Positions 40,009 through 48,754 of a stretch of DNA of 64,000 bases are shown here, piece after piece. The translations under genes and the position numbers were made by a program. The notes under the pieces were generated by a model that was given only the letters and a program-made list of their open reading frames with translations, made no database searches and was not told where the DNA came from. Source of the stretch: Amycolatopsis orientalis DSM 43388 (GTDB lineage Bacteria > Actinomycetota > Actinomycetes > Mycobacteriales > Pseudonocardiaceae); contig NZ_ASXG01000120.1 of assembly GCF_000411975.1 (NCBI RefSeq), forward strand, positions 124,001-188,000. The letters are read 5' to 3'. Positions within the stretch are counted from its first letter, which is position 1. Each line of letters starts with the position of its first letter.

Positions 40009-40037
40009 GGGCGCCGCCGGGAATCCCGGCGACGCCC
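40009..40037 (-). terminator. Hairpin downstream of lsr2
   Basis: GGGCG-CC-GCCGGG and CCCGGC-GA-CGCCC pair (6+5 bp with a small internal loop, AAT apex), 52 bp after the lsr2 stop. Confidence 0.6.
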
Positions 40038-40088
40038 CTCAGCTGAACACTAGCCGCCCCCCGCGGCACAGCTGCCGAAAAAGAACGC

Positions 40089-40490
40089 TCAGGCGCTGGC
40101 CTTCTTGCGCGTCGCGCGCTTGCGAGCCGGCTTGGCCGGAGCCTCGGTGTCGCGCTCTTCGTAGGCCTTCACGATCTCCGCCGGGAGCCGGCCGCGGTCG
40201 GAGACGGTGAAACCGTTGGCCTCGGCCCACTCGCGCATCGCCTTGTTGCGCTCGCGGTCCGCGGCGGTCGAAGCCGGCCGAGGGGACTGCCCGGCGGCCA
40301 TCCGGACCTTGCGGCCGCCGACCCGGCGCGAGGCGGCGACGTAACGGGCCAGCTCTTCCCGCAGCGCGGCGGCGTTCTCTTCGGACAGATCGATCTCGTA
40401 GCTCACGCCGTCGAGACTGAACGGGACGGTCTGGTCGGCGATGCTGCCGTCGATGTCGTCCACCATCTCGACATGGACTTTTTGCGCCAT
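40089..40490 (-). CDS. lsr2: Lsr2 nucleoid-associated protein
   Basis: A 133-residue Lsr2, the actinobacterial xenogeneic silencer that binds AT-rich DNA in the minor groove and bridges it. The N-terminal dimerisation domain is MAQKVHVEMVDDIDGS and VSYEIDLSEENAAALREEL. The C-terminal DNA-binding part has NKAMREWAEANGFTVSDRGR with the AT-hook-like RGR and PAEIVKAYEE, and a Lys/Ala/Arg tail. ATG 40490 has AAGGAAC upstream. On the minus strand GATAGGGTAAT about 45 bp upstream may be its -10 region. Confidence 0.96.
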   Translation of the reverse strand: MAQKVHVEMVDDIDGSIADQTVPFSLDGVSYEIDLSEENAAALREELARYVAASRRVGGRKVRMAAGQSPRPASTAADRERNKAMREWAEANGFTVSDRGRLPAEIVKAYEERDTEAPAKPARKRATRKKASA

Positions 40491-40790
40491 GATTCGCGTT
40501 CCTTCACCTTCTACAGGATGTGCCTGCGATTACCCTATCGTGTCGAGTGACGGACCGCGCAGGGCGACTCCATTCCGGCGCGGCGGCACGCGCTTTCCCC
40601 GCCGGTTCCCGAACACCTTCGGTACCCAATCCGCGACTGCGCGCACAGTTGCGGCGCACTGGAAAAAATTTCCAGCCGCGCGGTAATCGCACGTCGTTTC
40701 CCGCTGAGCGGACGCGAGAAGGGCCCGGAAACGGCCGAAGGCCACCGGGGCGAAACCCGATGGCCTTCGGTGTGCGACGCGAACCGCGAG
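40491..40790. other. lsr2 upstream region and phosphoesterase 3' flank
   Basis: 300 bp without a gene. It holds the lsr2 promoter, an AT-rich palindrome CTGGAAAAAATTTCCAG (40659-40675) that would suit Lsr2 binding, and a terminator (40735-40770). Confidence 0.6.
40735..40770 (-). terminator. Terminator of the phosphoesterase operon
   Basis: CCGAAGGCCACCGGG (40735-40749) and 40756-40770 pair over 15 bp with one mismatch around a GCGAAA loop, 20 bp after the phosphoesterase stop. Confidence 0.8.
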
Positions 40791-42416
40791 CTAGTTCCGC
40801 CCGACCGGCGCCCCCGTCTTCGGGTCGAGCGGGAGCTTGCCCGCCTGCGGCCACCAGAAGTTGAACATGTTCCACAGTCCGCCCGCGCGAGTGTCGAACG
40901 AGCCGTCCCCGACCCGGCCGGAGAACCAGTTGTCCTCGATGAACTTCAGCACCGAGGTCTGGTCGGTCCGGGTGTGGTCGACGTAGTTCACCTTGCTGTA
41001 GGGCGAGATGACCAGCAGCGGCAGCCGCGGGCCGTAGCCGCAACGGTCGGCGTACCCGCCGAGGCCGGCCGGCTTGCCGGTGCAGACGGCCTGGTCCTGC
41101 GACGCGTCCTGCGAACCGTTGACGATCTTCGAGTTCTCGTGGTCGTACCAGCCGTCGGAGTCGTCGTAGGCGAGCACGACCGCGGTCGAACGCCACTCCG
41201 GCGACTGCTGGATCTTGTTGATCTCGTCCACGACGAAATGCTGCTCGTCGAGCGGGTCGGAATAGCCCGCGTGCCCGTCCTGGTACTCCGGGGCCTTCAG
41301 GAAGCTCACCGCGGGCATCGAACCGGCCTTGAGCGAATCGTTGAAGTCGCTCAGGTCGTACTGGTGGTTGGCCTGGTCGGTCTGCCCGATCGCCTGCACC
41401 GAGGACGGCGGCAGGTGGTGCGGGTTCGAAGTGGACTTGTAGTACTGGAAAGGCTGGTGGTGCGGGCTGTAGTCCACGGAGGACTGATTGCCGATGTTCG
41501 CGTGCTTCTGCCCGCAGACCGCGTAGCCGTTCTGGGCGCCGGTCGGCTTGAAGCCGCCCTGGAACCAGCCCCACGTGACGTGCCGGTCGTTCAGCAGGTC
41601 GCCGATGTTGCGGCCCTGCATCGCGCCGAGGTTGTCCTTGGCGGTGTGGTTCTTGTCCGAGCAGTCGTCCCACGCCGGGTCCGGGTCGTTGATCACGGTG
41701 CCGACGCCGTCCTTGCCGGGCGACGCGACGACGTAGGAATCGCTCTTCGGCTCGTGCGTGACCGGGTCGACCGCCTGGATCCCGTGCGTCTGGCCGGAGA
41801 TCAGGTTGATCGCGCCCGGGGTGGACGGGCCGAACACGGTGTTGAACGAGTTGTCGCTCAGCGAGTAGTGCTGCGCGTAGTTCCACATGCCGGTGACGGT
41901 GTTGCCGTCGTAGTAGTCCATCACCAGGCCCGGCTCGCCGAACAGCACCGGCTGGCCGGTGCACTTGTCGGTCTCGGTCTTCTCGACGAACTTGTCCATC
42001 TTGCCGCCGTTGAACGCGGCCTGCTCGGCGCCGTAGCTGTGGTTCTGGTCGCAGGTGAGCGCCTGGTCCGGCCCGAGCCGCTTCGGGTTGTAGGCGTTCG
42101 GGTTGTGCGTCAGCAGCTTCTCGTCGAGGCCGTTGACCTTCGGCGTGTTCTTCGCCGCCTGGAACGGGGTGCCGTTCTCGTTGGTGGCGTTCGGGTAGGT
42201 GCCGAAGTAGTGGTCGAACGAGATGTTCTCGCCGAAGATCACCACGACGTGCTTGATCGGGGTGAGCGTGGGCAGCCACGACGCCGGCAGCGGCCGCAGC
42301 GGCTGGGCCTGCGCGGACGACGCCGCGGATCCGGTGACGATCGCGAGCACGGCCGCCGAGACGAGCGCGCCCGCACCGAGCAGGCGACGGCGCCGTCTGC
42401 CGAATGCTGTGTCCAC
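40791..42416 (-). CDS. Secreted phosphoesterase (phospholipase C/acid phosphatase type)
   Basis: A 541-residue exported enzyme of the PF04185 phosphoesterase family (phospholipase C, AcpA). The signal peptide has a twin-Arg-like start (RRRRRLLGAGALVSAAVLA, cleavage near SAQAQ). Metal-site motifs are VVVIFGENISFDHYFG, NTVTGMWNYAQHYSLSDNSF and AYDDSDGWYDHE, and RLPLLVISPYSKVNYVDHT is the conserved late segment. It would hydrolyse phospholipid head groups or phosphomonoesters outside the cell. GTG 42416 has a perfect AGGAGG. Only 44 bp separate it from efeB, so it probably ends the efeO-efeB operon. The mature protein is complete. Confidence 0.93.
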   Translation of the reverse strand: MDTAFGRRRRRLLGAGALVSAAVLAIVTGSAASSAQAQPLRPLPASWLPTLTPIKHVVVIFGENISFDHYFGTYPNATNENGTPFQAAKNTPKVNGLDEKLLTHNPNAYNPKRLGPDQALTCDQNHSYGAEQAAFNGGKMDKFVEKTETDKCTGQPVLFGEPGLVMDYYDGNTVTGMWNYAQHYSLSDNSFNTVFGPSTPGAINLISGQTHGIQAVDPVTHEPKSDSYVVASPGKDGVGTVINDPDPAWDDCSDKNHTAKDNLGAMQGRNIGDLLNDRHVTWGWFQGGFKPTGAQNGYAVCGQKHANIGNQSSVDYSPHHQPFQYYKSTSNPHHLPPSSVQAIGQTDQANHQYDLSDFNDSLKAGSMPAVSFLKAPEYQDGHAGYSDPLDEQHFVVDEINKIQQSPEWRSTAVVLAYDDSDGWYDHENSKIVNGSQDASQDQAVCTGKPAGLGGYADRCGYGPRLPLLVISPYSKVNYVDHTRTDQTSVLKFIEDNWFSGRVGDGSFDTRAGGLWNMFNFWWPQAGKLPLDPKTGAPVGRN

Positions 42417-42460
42417 TGAGGATTCCTCCTGGTTTCGCGGGGTGGGGATCCGAGCGCGCC

Positions 42461-43660
42461 TCAGGCGAGGAGCGCCCTGCCGAAGTGGTCGCTGGGACCG
42501 GTGACGCCGGGCAGCGCGAAGAAGTAGCCGCCGCCGAACGGGGAGATGTAGTCGACGAGCGGCTCGTCGACGAGCCGCTTCTGCACCGCCTCGAACTGCC
42601 GCTCGAGGTCCTGCTGGTAGCAGGTGAAGACGAGGCCCATGTCGAGGTTGCCGTTGGAGTCCACGCCGCGGTCGTAGTTGACCGCGCGGCGCAGGATCCG
42701 GCTGTCGTCGGTCTGCGGCGTGCGCGGGTTCGCCTTGCGGATGTGGCTGGTGAGCGGGATCACCGTGCCGATCGGATCGTCGGCGTAGCGGGGTTCGTCC
42801 TGTTCGGACGCTCCGTCGAGCGGGGCCCCGGTGTCGCGGCGGCGGCCGAACATGTTCTCCTGCTCGGTGATCGAGACCCGGTCCCAGAACTCGACCAGCA
42901 TCCGGATCAGCCGGATCACCTGGTAGCTGCCGCCGGTCGTCCAAGCCGGCTCGCCCGCTCCGGACACCCACACCAGCCGGTCCATTTCGGACGGCCCCGG
43001 GTTCGCCGTGCCGTCCTTGAACCCCATCAGGTTGCGCGGCGTGCCGGACGGCCGCGACGGCGAACTGAAGCCGTTGATCTTCCAGCGCAGCTGCATCCCG
43101 CCGCGGGTCGCCCGGGCCAGGTTGCGCAGCGCGTGCAGCACGGTGTCGGTGTCGCTCGCGGACAGCGTGAGCGACAGGTCGCCGTGGCATTGCGGGGCGT
43201 CGAGCGCGTCGTTGGGGAACGTGGTCATCGGCTTGAGCTTCTTGGGCTTGCGGTCGGCGAGCCCGTAGCGTCCGTCGAAAAGGGACGATCCGACGCCGAC
43301 GATCACGCCGAGGTCGCTGTGCGGCACCACCGGGCCGAGCACTCCGGAGTCCGCGGGCGGCGCGGTGATGCCGAGTGCGGCCGGGGCGCCGCCGTTCGTG
43401 AGGAACCGCGCGCGGTCGGTGATTTCCTGGAACAGCTGAGTCAATTCGGCGCGGTTCTCGGCGACCACGTCGAAAGACGCGATGACGCTTTGCGCCGGGG
43501 GCTGGCGGAGAATCGCGGCTTGGCGGGGTCCGTGAAACGGAACGGTGGCTGGCGGCTCTTCGCTCGCGCTGGCGGTCACGCCGATTCCGGCAGCCGCGGT
43601 GATGCCCGCGCCGACGACGGTGCGGCGCAGGAAGGAGCGCCGGGAGGATTCCGTCGTCAC
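42461..43660 (-). CDS. efeB: Dyp-type heme peroxidase EfeB
   Basis: A 399-residue Tat-exported dye-decolorising peroxidase. The Tat signal is SRRSFLRRTVVGAGITAAAG. The heme motif GxxDG appears as MGFKDGTANPGP, the proximal His is in LTSHIRKANPR, and the C-terminus has GLVFTCYQQDLERQFEAVQ and ISPFGGGYFFALPG. EfeB with EfeO takes iron from ferric or heme sources at low pH for the EfeU permease. GTG 43660 overlaps the efeO stop by 4 bp and has GGAGG. Confidence 0.95.
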   Translation of the reverse strand: MTTESSRRSFLRRTVVGAGITAAAGIGVTASASEEPPATVPFHGPRQAAILRQPPAQSVIASFDVVAENRAELTQLFQEITDRARFLTNGGAPAALGITAPPADSGVLGPVVPHSDLGVIVGVGSSLFDGRYGLADRKPKKLKPMTTFPNDALDAPQCHGDLSLTLSASDTDTVLHALRNLARATRGGMQLRWKINGFSSPSRPSGTPRNLMGFKDGTANPGPSEMDRLVWVSGAGEPAWTTGGSYQVIRLIRMLVEFWDRVSITEQENMFGRRRDTGAPLDGASEQDEPRYADDPIGTVIPLTSHIRKANPRTPQTDDSRILRRAVNYDRGVDSNGNLDMGLVFTCYQQDLERQFEAVQKRLVDEPLVDYISPFGGGYFFALPGVTGPSDHFGRALLA

Positions 43661-44844
43661 GAGATCCTCCTCGGCTCCGCGATCGCGGCGATCGGGGCGA
43701 GCAGTTCGGTCAATTCGCTGACGTCGGCGTTGATTTTCTGCCGCTGCGGCGCGGTGAGCTGGCTCACCGGCGTCCACGAGTTGTCCGGCTTCTTGGCACT
43801 GTCGAGCGCGGCCTTGGTGCGCTCCAGCCATTTGTCCACCTTGGACAGTGCCGGATAGCGCGGAGCGAGCACCGGGCGCAGCACGTCGAGGACCGCTTGC
43901 GTCCCGTCGAGGTTCGCCCGGGCGGTCGCGAGGTTGGTGCCGCTGCCGTAATCGGTGCGGGCGGTCAGTTCGAATTGCAGGGTGTTCTCCACGATCTCGT
44001 GCGCGCGCAGGCCGAGGTCGTTCGGATCGACCTGGCTGTCCGCAAAGGACTTGCGGAGTTTCTGCACGTCGCTGTCCAGCTGATCCGCCACCGGCGCGAG
44101 GGCGGCGAGGTCTTCGTTGTGCCACAGGCCGGATTCGAGCCGGTGGAACCCGGTGAAGCCGGGGCTCTGGACGCCGTCGGGCTTGCCGGCGGCGGTGCCG
44201 TTGATGGCCTTGTCGGAATCGCCGAAGGCGTTGTACGCCGCGCCGAGCCGTTCGTAGTCGAGGTGCGCGACGAGCCACGCGGCTTGGCTCGCCCCGCGAT
44301 CGTTGGCCCGGATGGCGTCTTTGAGTTTGCCGACGTCGGCGGCCAGCTGGCCGAGCCCTTGCGTCACCTGAGCTTGATAGGACTTCAACGGCCCGAGCAG
44401 ATCGTTCTGCGTCACCGGCGCGACGCCCGGTCCGCGCTCGGCGCCACCGCTCACCGTGACCGCCGGCCCGACGATCGCCGACGAATCCTCCGGGAGGCAA
44501 CGGAATGCGTAGGTCCCATTGCCGAGCGTCACCTGCAAGGGCCGGGTCGTCCCGCTGCCCAGCCCTTCGACCTCGCCGTAAACGACCCCGGTCGCCGGGT
44601 CGATCAGATCGACCTCGGACGTCACCGTTCCCGTGTTGTGCAGGCGAAAGGTCTGGACCCCCGGGCGCGGGTCCGTCCAGCCCTGCCCGCAGGCCGACCG
44701 CGAGATCTCGATCTCCGGATCCTGCGCCGAAGCGCCGTCGGGCCATACCGCGAACGCGACGCCCGCCGCCACGACCGCAATCGCGACCCCGCCGCCAATC
44801 CAGCGGGTGCGCACAGACCCCGGCACTCGTTCCTCCAGCCACAC
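43657..44844 (-). CDS. efeO: Iron uptake system protein EfeO
   Basis: A 395-residue extracytoplasmic iron-binding protein. An N-terminal membrane segment (WIGGGVAIAVVAAGVAFAVW) anchors or exports it. Then comes a cupredoxin-like domain (about 45-130, with Cys in RSACGQGW and AFRCLPEDS) and an M75 imelysin-like domain with the HxxE iron motif in GFHRLESGLWH. It delivers iron to EfeU, which is absent from this window. GTG 44844 is used. I see no IdeR/DmdR box upstream. It is translationally coupled to efeB. Confidence 0.93.
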   Translation of the reverse strand: MWLEERVPGSVRTRWIGGGVAIAVVAAGVAFAVWPDGASAQDPEIEISRSACGQGWTDPRPGVQTFRLHNTGTVTSEVDLIDPATGVVYGEVEGLGSGTTRPLQVTLGNGTYAFRCLPEDSSAIVGPAVTVSGGAERGPGVAPVTQNDLLGPLKSYQAQVTQGLGQLAADVGKLKDAIRANDRGASQAAWLVAHLDYERLGAAYNAFGDSDKAINGTAAGKPDGVQSPGFTGFHRLESGLWHNEDLAALAPVADQLDSDVQKLRKSFADSQVDPNDLGLRAHEIVENTLQFELTARTDYGSGTNLATARANLDGTQAVLDVLRPVLAPRYPALSKVDKWLERTKAALDSAKKPDNSWTPVSQLTAPQRQKINADVSELTELLAPIAAIAEPRRIS

Positions 44845-45130
44845 GTTCGGACTACCGGGACGGAATTATGCGTGCGGAAAGTGAAGAAACCCTGGTCGAG
44901 AACGTCGCCTACCCGGGAATTCACCAGGACTTCAACCAGCGAACGGAAGAAGCCGGACATAGCCGTCAAAACCTGCGGTAACGGGCTGTCCGGTTCGCCG
45001 GGTATGCCACCTTCGCTCAACGGGCGCAAGGGGGTCTCCCAGTGCCGGTATCGCCAGGGTCTCCCCGGCCTCCGGGAATCGCGTCAACCTGGACCGGCAC
45101 CCGATTCCCCGGCAAAAGGAAAGAAGACCC

Positions 45131-45934
45131 ATGGCGCACCGCCAGTTCACCGCTCACGCCGCACGATTCGACCTGAGCGGAAAGCACGCCCTCGTCACCG
45201 GCGGCACCAGGGGCATCGGAATGATGATCGCGCGCGGCCTTCTGCAGGCGGGCGCCCGAGTCATCGTCAGCTCACGCGACGCGAACGCGTGCGCGGAAGC
45301 CCAGCGTCTGCTATCCGAATTCGGCGACGTCCAAGCATTTCCCGCCGATCTGTCCGAGCACGACGAATGCCAGCGTCTCGCCGAGATGGTCAAAGCCGAT
45401 TCGGAACGCCTGGACATCCTCGTGAACAACGCGGGAGCGATGTGGCGCGAGCCGCTGGAGACCTTCCCGGCGCAGGCATGGGACACCGTGCTCGACCTCA
45501 ATCTCAAGTCGCCGTTCTGGCTGGTGCAGGCATTGCTGCCGGCACTGTGCGAAGCGGGCACCGCCGAGGATCCCGCGCGGATCATCAACATCGGAAGCAT
45601 CGGCGCCATCCACGTCGCCGAGTCGCCCAACTATTCCTACGCCAGCAGCAAAGCGGCCCTCCACCAACTCACCAGGGTGCTCGCCCGGGAACTGGGCCCA
45701 CAGCACATCACGGTGAACGCGGTAGCCCCCGGAGTGTTCCCGTCGCGGATGATGGCGGCCACGATCGACGCCATCGGAGACACGATCGCGGCGAAGACCC
45801 CGCTGCGCCGCCTCGGCCGCGACGACGACATGGCCGGGGTCGCCGTGTTCCTCGCCAGCCGGGCCGGATCTTACCTGACCGGTGCCATCGTCCCGGTCGA
45901 CGGCGGCACCGCCACGACCGCCTCCGGCACCTAG
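45131..45934 (+). CDS. SDR family oxidoreductase
   Basis: A 267-residue classical short-chain dehydrogenase: cofactor loop TGGTRGIGMMIA (Arg after the loop, SSRDANA, suggests NADP), NNAG motif LVNNAGAMW, catalytic Ser in NIGSIGAI, and YSYASSKAA carrying the Tyr and Lys. C-terminal GAIVPVDGG is typical. It matches 3-oxoacyl-ACP reductase/gluconate dehydrogenase-like proteins; substrate unknown. AAAGGAAAGAAGACCC gives its ribosome site. It precedes an MmyB-type regulator by 64 bp on the same strand, a common actinobacterial pairing that implies regulation by the latter. Confidence 0.93.
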   Translation: MAHRQFTAHAARFDLSGKHALVTGGTRGIGMMIARGLLQAGARVIVSSRDANACAEAQRLLSEFGDVQAFPADLSEHDECQRLAEMVKADSERLDILVNNAGAMWREPLETFPAQAWDTVLDLNLKSPFWLVQALLPALCEAGTAEDPARIINIGSIGAIHVAESPNYSYASSKAALHQLTRVLARELGPQHITVNAVAPGVFPSRMMAATIDAIGDTIAAKTPLRRLGRDDDMAGVAVFLASRAGSYLTGAIVPVDGGTATTASGT

Positions 45935-45998
45935 GCCGTCGGGGTACTGGCAGGGCCTCCCTCCGGGCGCGGGCAGGGCTTACGGTGAGAAGGTGACC

Positions 45999-46883
45999 AT
46001 GATCGATCCGCGCACCGAGATCAAGGAATTCCTGACCTCGCGCCGTGCGCGGATCACGCCCGAGCGCGCCGGGCTGCCCGCTTACGGCGGCAATCGCCGG
46101 GTGAAGGGCTTGCGCCGCGAAGAGGTCGCCCTGCTGGCCGGGGTATCGGTCGACTACTACGTGCGGATGGAGCGCGGCAGCCTCGCCGGGGCCTCCGACG
46201 GGGTGCTGGCCGCGGTGGCCGCTGCCTTGCAGCTCGACGAGGCCGAACGCGACCACCTGTTCCACCTCGCGCGGCAGTCCGGGACGCCGGCCGGTCCCCG
46301 CCGCCGGCGACCGGCCGGGCCGGTGCGTCCGGCGCTTCGGCAGGTGCTCGCCGCCGTGACCGACGCCCCGGCGTGGATCTGCACCGGCCGGTACGACGTG
46401 CTGGCCGCGAATCGCCTGGCCCGGGCGCTGTACGCGCCGGTGCTGGCCGGAGCGCGACGACCGGCGAACACCGCGCGGTTCGTGTACCTGGATCCCGACG
46501 CGGCGAGCGCGTTCTTCGTCGACTACGACCGCGTCGCCCGCGACGTGGCCGCCAAGCTGCGCATGGAAGCCGGCCGCAACCCGCATGACGAGGAACTGAT
46601 CGCGCTGGTCGGCGAGTTGTCCACCCGCAGCGAGCTGTTCCGGCGCCGGTGGGCTTCTCAGGACGTCCGGCTCCACCGGTCCGGACGCAAACGCCTGCGC
46701 CATCCCGTCGTCGGCCGGCTCGACCTGGACGTCGAATCGATGGACCTGCCCGCCGACCCTGGCCTGCTGCTGAACGTCTACACCGCCCCCGCGGGCACGC
46801 CCGCCGCGGACGGACTGGCTCTCTTGGCGTCGTGGGCCGCTGGACAGGAGGAACTGGCGACCGAGACTCACGCACCCAGCTGA
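45999..46883 (+). CDS. XRE regulator with MmyB-like ligand domain
   Basis: A 294-residue regulator. The XRE helix-turn-helix is GLRREEVALLAGVSVDYYVRMERG (about 37-60), in the form typical of the MmyB group (LRREEVA, YYVRLEQG). The C-terminal MmyB-like PAS-related domain (APAWICTGRYDVLAANRLARALY and RSELFRRRWASQDVRLHRSG, then LDLDVESMDLP) binds fatty acid-like ligands in solved relatives. ATG 45999 follows GAAGGTGACC. It follows the SDR gene and probably regulates it. Confidence 0.92.
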   Translation: MIDPRTEIKEFLTSRRARITPERAGLPAYGGNRRVKGLRREEVALLAGVSVDYYVRMERGSLAGASDGVLAAVAAALQLDEAERDHLFHLARQSGTPAGPRRRRPAGPVRPALRQVLAAVTDAPAWICTGRYDVLAANRLARALYAPVLAGARRPANTARFVYLDPDAASAFFVDYDRVARDVAAKLRMEAGRNPHDEELIALVGELSTRSELFRRRWASQDVRLHRSGRKRLRHPVVGRLDLDVESMDLPADPGLLLNVYTAPAGTPAADGLALLASWAAGQEELATETHAPS

Positions 46884-46969
46884 TCGCCCCGCCGGGCAAG
46901 CCGGAAAACCCGACGCCCTCCGGGCGGATTCCCGCTAGCGTGAAGCAGTTCGCACGAAGGGCGGGATGC

Positions 46970-47677
46970 ATGAACCACACCGAACTGACCGAACGTTTCG
47001 CCACCCTGACCACCGCCCACCTGGCCGACGGCTGCCTGCGAGCCCGCCTGACCGTACGGTGCGCACCGGCCGGGACCAGGGGCGTTGTCCCGGGGAGCAA
47101 ACTGGCCGGGAGAGTCCTTCCCGCCCGGCACGCGGGCAGTGTCGACGTCTTCCTGGAAGCCGTCGCCTCCGCACAACCAGGCGACGTCCTCGTAGTCGAC
47201 AACCGCGGCCGTCTGGACGAGAGCTGTGTCGGCGATCTCGTCACCGCCGAGGTCGCGGCGGCCGGACTCAGCGGCATAGTCATCTGGGGCCTGCACCGAG
47301 ACACCGCCGAACTGCGCGAAATCGGCCTCCCGGTCTACAGCCTGGGCTCGCTCTCCACCGGCCCGCTGCACCTCTACGACCGCGCCGCCGACGCGCTCGA
47401 AGCCGCCACCGTCGGCGAATGGACCGTGACCACCGACGACCTGGTCTTCGGCGACGACGACGGCGTCCTCTTCGTCCCCGCCGCCCAAGCCGGAGAAGTG
47501 TTCCGGCTCGCCGAATCCATTCGCGACACCGAACACCGGCAAGCGGCGAAGATCCGCGAGGGAGTCACTCTCCGCGAACAGGTCCGGTTCGGCGAATTCC
47601 TGACCCTCCGGGAAAAAGACCCGTCGTACACGTTCCGGCAGCATCTCCGCGCGAAAGACAGTGCCATTGAGGAATAA
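46970..47677 (+). CDS. RraA family protein
   Basis: A 235-residue RraA/HMG aldolase-fold protein. The signature is DVLVVDNRGRLDESCVGDLVTAEVAAAGLSGIV (given in pieces: VVDNRGRLDESCVG and AAGLSGIVIWG), with RVLPARHAGSVD ahead. RraA-like proteins are either RNase E inhibitors or 4-hydroxy-4-methyl-2-oxoglutarate aldolases/oxaloacetate decarboxylases. Usually Arg-Asp follows the glycine turn; here IWGLHRDTAEL is present. It overlaps the next SDR gene by 17 bp, so a metabolic role in a three-gene operon is more likely. ATG 46970 is used. Confidence 0.88.
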   Translation: MNHTELTERFATLTTAHLADGCLRARLTVRCAPAGTRGVVPGSKLAGRVLPARHAGSVDVFLEAVASAQPGDVLVVDNRGRLDESCVGDLVTAEVAAAGLSGIVIWGLHRDTAELREIGLPVYSLGSLSTGPLHLYDRAADALEAATVGEWTVTTDDLVFGDDDGVLFVPAAQAGEVFRLAESIRDTEHRQAAKIREGVTLREQVRFGEFLTLREKDPSYTFRQHLRAKDSAIEE

Positions 47678-48365
47678 CACCGCCCTCGTCACCGGGGTCG
47701 GCAGGCAGGCCGGAATCGGCGCCGCGATCGCCGCCCGGCTGAAGGAAGACGGCTGGCACGTCGTCACCACGCAGTGGTCCGACTACGACCGCCGGATGCC
47801 GTGGGGCGCGGACGAAACCGTCCACGGCATCGAAGCCGACCTGACCGACCCGGAGACCCCGGCGCGGCTGTTCGACCAGATCGACGGCGATGTCCAGGCA
47901 CTCGTGCTCGCGCATTGCGAGTCCGTCGATTCCGGACTGCTCGACACCACAGTGGACAGTTTCGACCGGCATTTCGCGGTGAACGCCCGCGCGAGCTGGC
48001 TGTTGATCCGGGAGTTCGCGCGCCGCTACCGCGGACCGCACGGCGCGGGCCGGATCGTGGCGCTGACCAGCGACGCGGTCGTGCACAACCTGCCGTACGG
48101 GGCGAGCAAAGGCGCACTCGACCGGATCATCCTCGCCGCGGCCGGGGAACTCGGCCACCTCGGCATCACGGCGAACGCGGTGAATCCGGGAGCGACCGAC
48201 ACCGGCTGGATCCCCGAAGCGCACCGCGAGGCGTTCGCACAGCACAATCCGCTCGGCCGGATCGGCACTCCGCGCGACTGCGCGAGTCTCGTCGCGTTCC
48301 TGTGCGGCCCGGAAGGCGGCTGGGTGAACGGTCAGCTCCTGGTCTCCAACGGAGGTGCGCCCTGA
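47661..48365 (+). CDS. SDR family oxidoreductase
   Basis: A 234-residue short-chain dehydrogenase with cofactor loop VTGVGRQAGIGAAIA, the central ALVLAHCES in place of NNAG, TSDAVVHNLPYGASKGAL (Tyr and Lys; Ser in LTSDA) and C-terminal QLLVSNGG. It is the type often annotated as SDR with a fabI-like GxGxxxxxG loop. GTG 47661 overlaps the RraA-family gene by 17 bp; the stop overlaps the NUDIX start in CTGA. Confidence 0.9.
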   Translation: MPLRNNTALVTGVGRQAGIGAAIAARLKEDGWHVVTTQWSDYDRRMPWGADETVHGIEADLTDPETPARLFDQIDGDVQALVLAHCESVDSGLLDTTVDSFDRHFAVNARASWLLIREFARRYRGPHGAGRIVALTSDAVVHNLPYGASKGALDRIILAAAGELGHLGITANAVNPGATDTGWIPEAHREAFAQHNPLGRIGTPRDCASLVAFLCGPEGGWVNGQLLVSNGGAP

Positions 48366-48754
48366 ACGACAAACATCTCGCTTACGTCCTGCTCCGGCGC
48401 GGCGAAACCGTGCTGCTGATCCGCCGCGCGCCGGGGACTTTCCTCGGCGGGCACTGGGAATTCCCCGGCGGCACCGTCGAACCCGGCGAAGCCCCGGAGG
48501 CCGCCGCGGTGCGGGAAGTCGCCGAGGAAACCGGGCTGCGCGTACGGCTCGCCGGCGAGCGGACCCGGCGCTCCTGGCCGGACCGCACCGGCAAACCGTT
48601 CACCGTGCACGCCGCCTACTACGACGCGCGCCCGGAATTCCTCGGCGACCTTCAGCTCAACCCGGCCGAACACGACGACCACCGCTGGCTGACCCCCGCC
48701 GACGCGGCCGGACTCCCCCTGTCCGACCACGTCAGGCAGGTATTGCTCGGCTGA
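48362..48754 (+). CDS. NUDIX hydrolase, MutT type, CTG start
   Basis: A 130-residue NUDIX hydrolase. The Nudix box is GGTVEPGEAPEAAAVREVAE followed by ETGL, complete with REVAEE. Such small proteins hydrolyse oxidised nucleotides (8-oxo-dGTP) or other nucleoside diphosphates. No ATG, GTG or TTG exists between the upstream stop and the conserved YVLLRRGETVLLIRR, so initiation must use the CTG at 48362. That codon has CGGAGG at ideal spacing and overlaps the SDR stop as CTGA. The 3' end overlaps the convergent glycerate kinase gene by 23 bp. Confidence 0.88.
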   Translation: MNDKHLAYVLLRRGETVLLIRRAPGTFLGGHWEFPGGTVEPGEAPEAAAVREVAEETGLRVRLAGERTRRSWPDRTGKPFTVHAAYYDARPEFLGDLQLNPAEHDDHRWLTPADAAGLPLSDHVRQVLLG

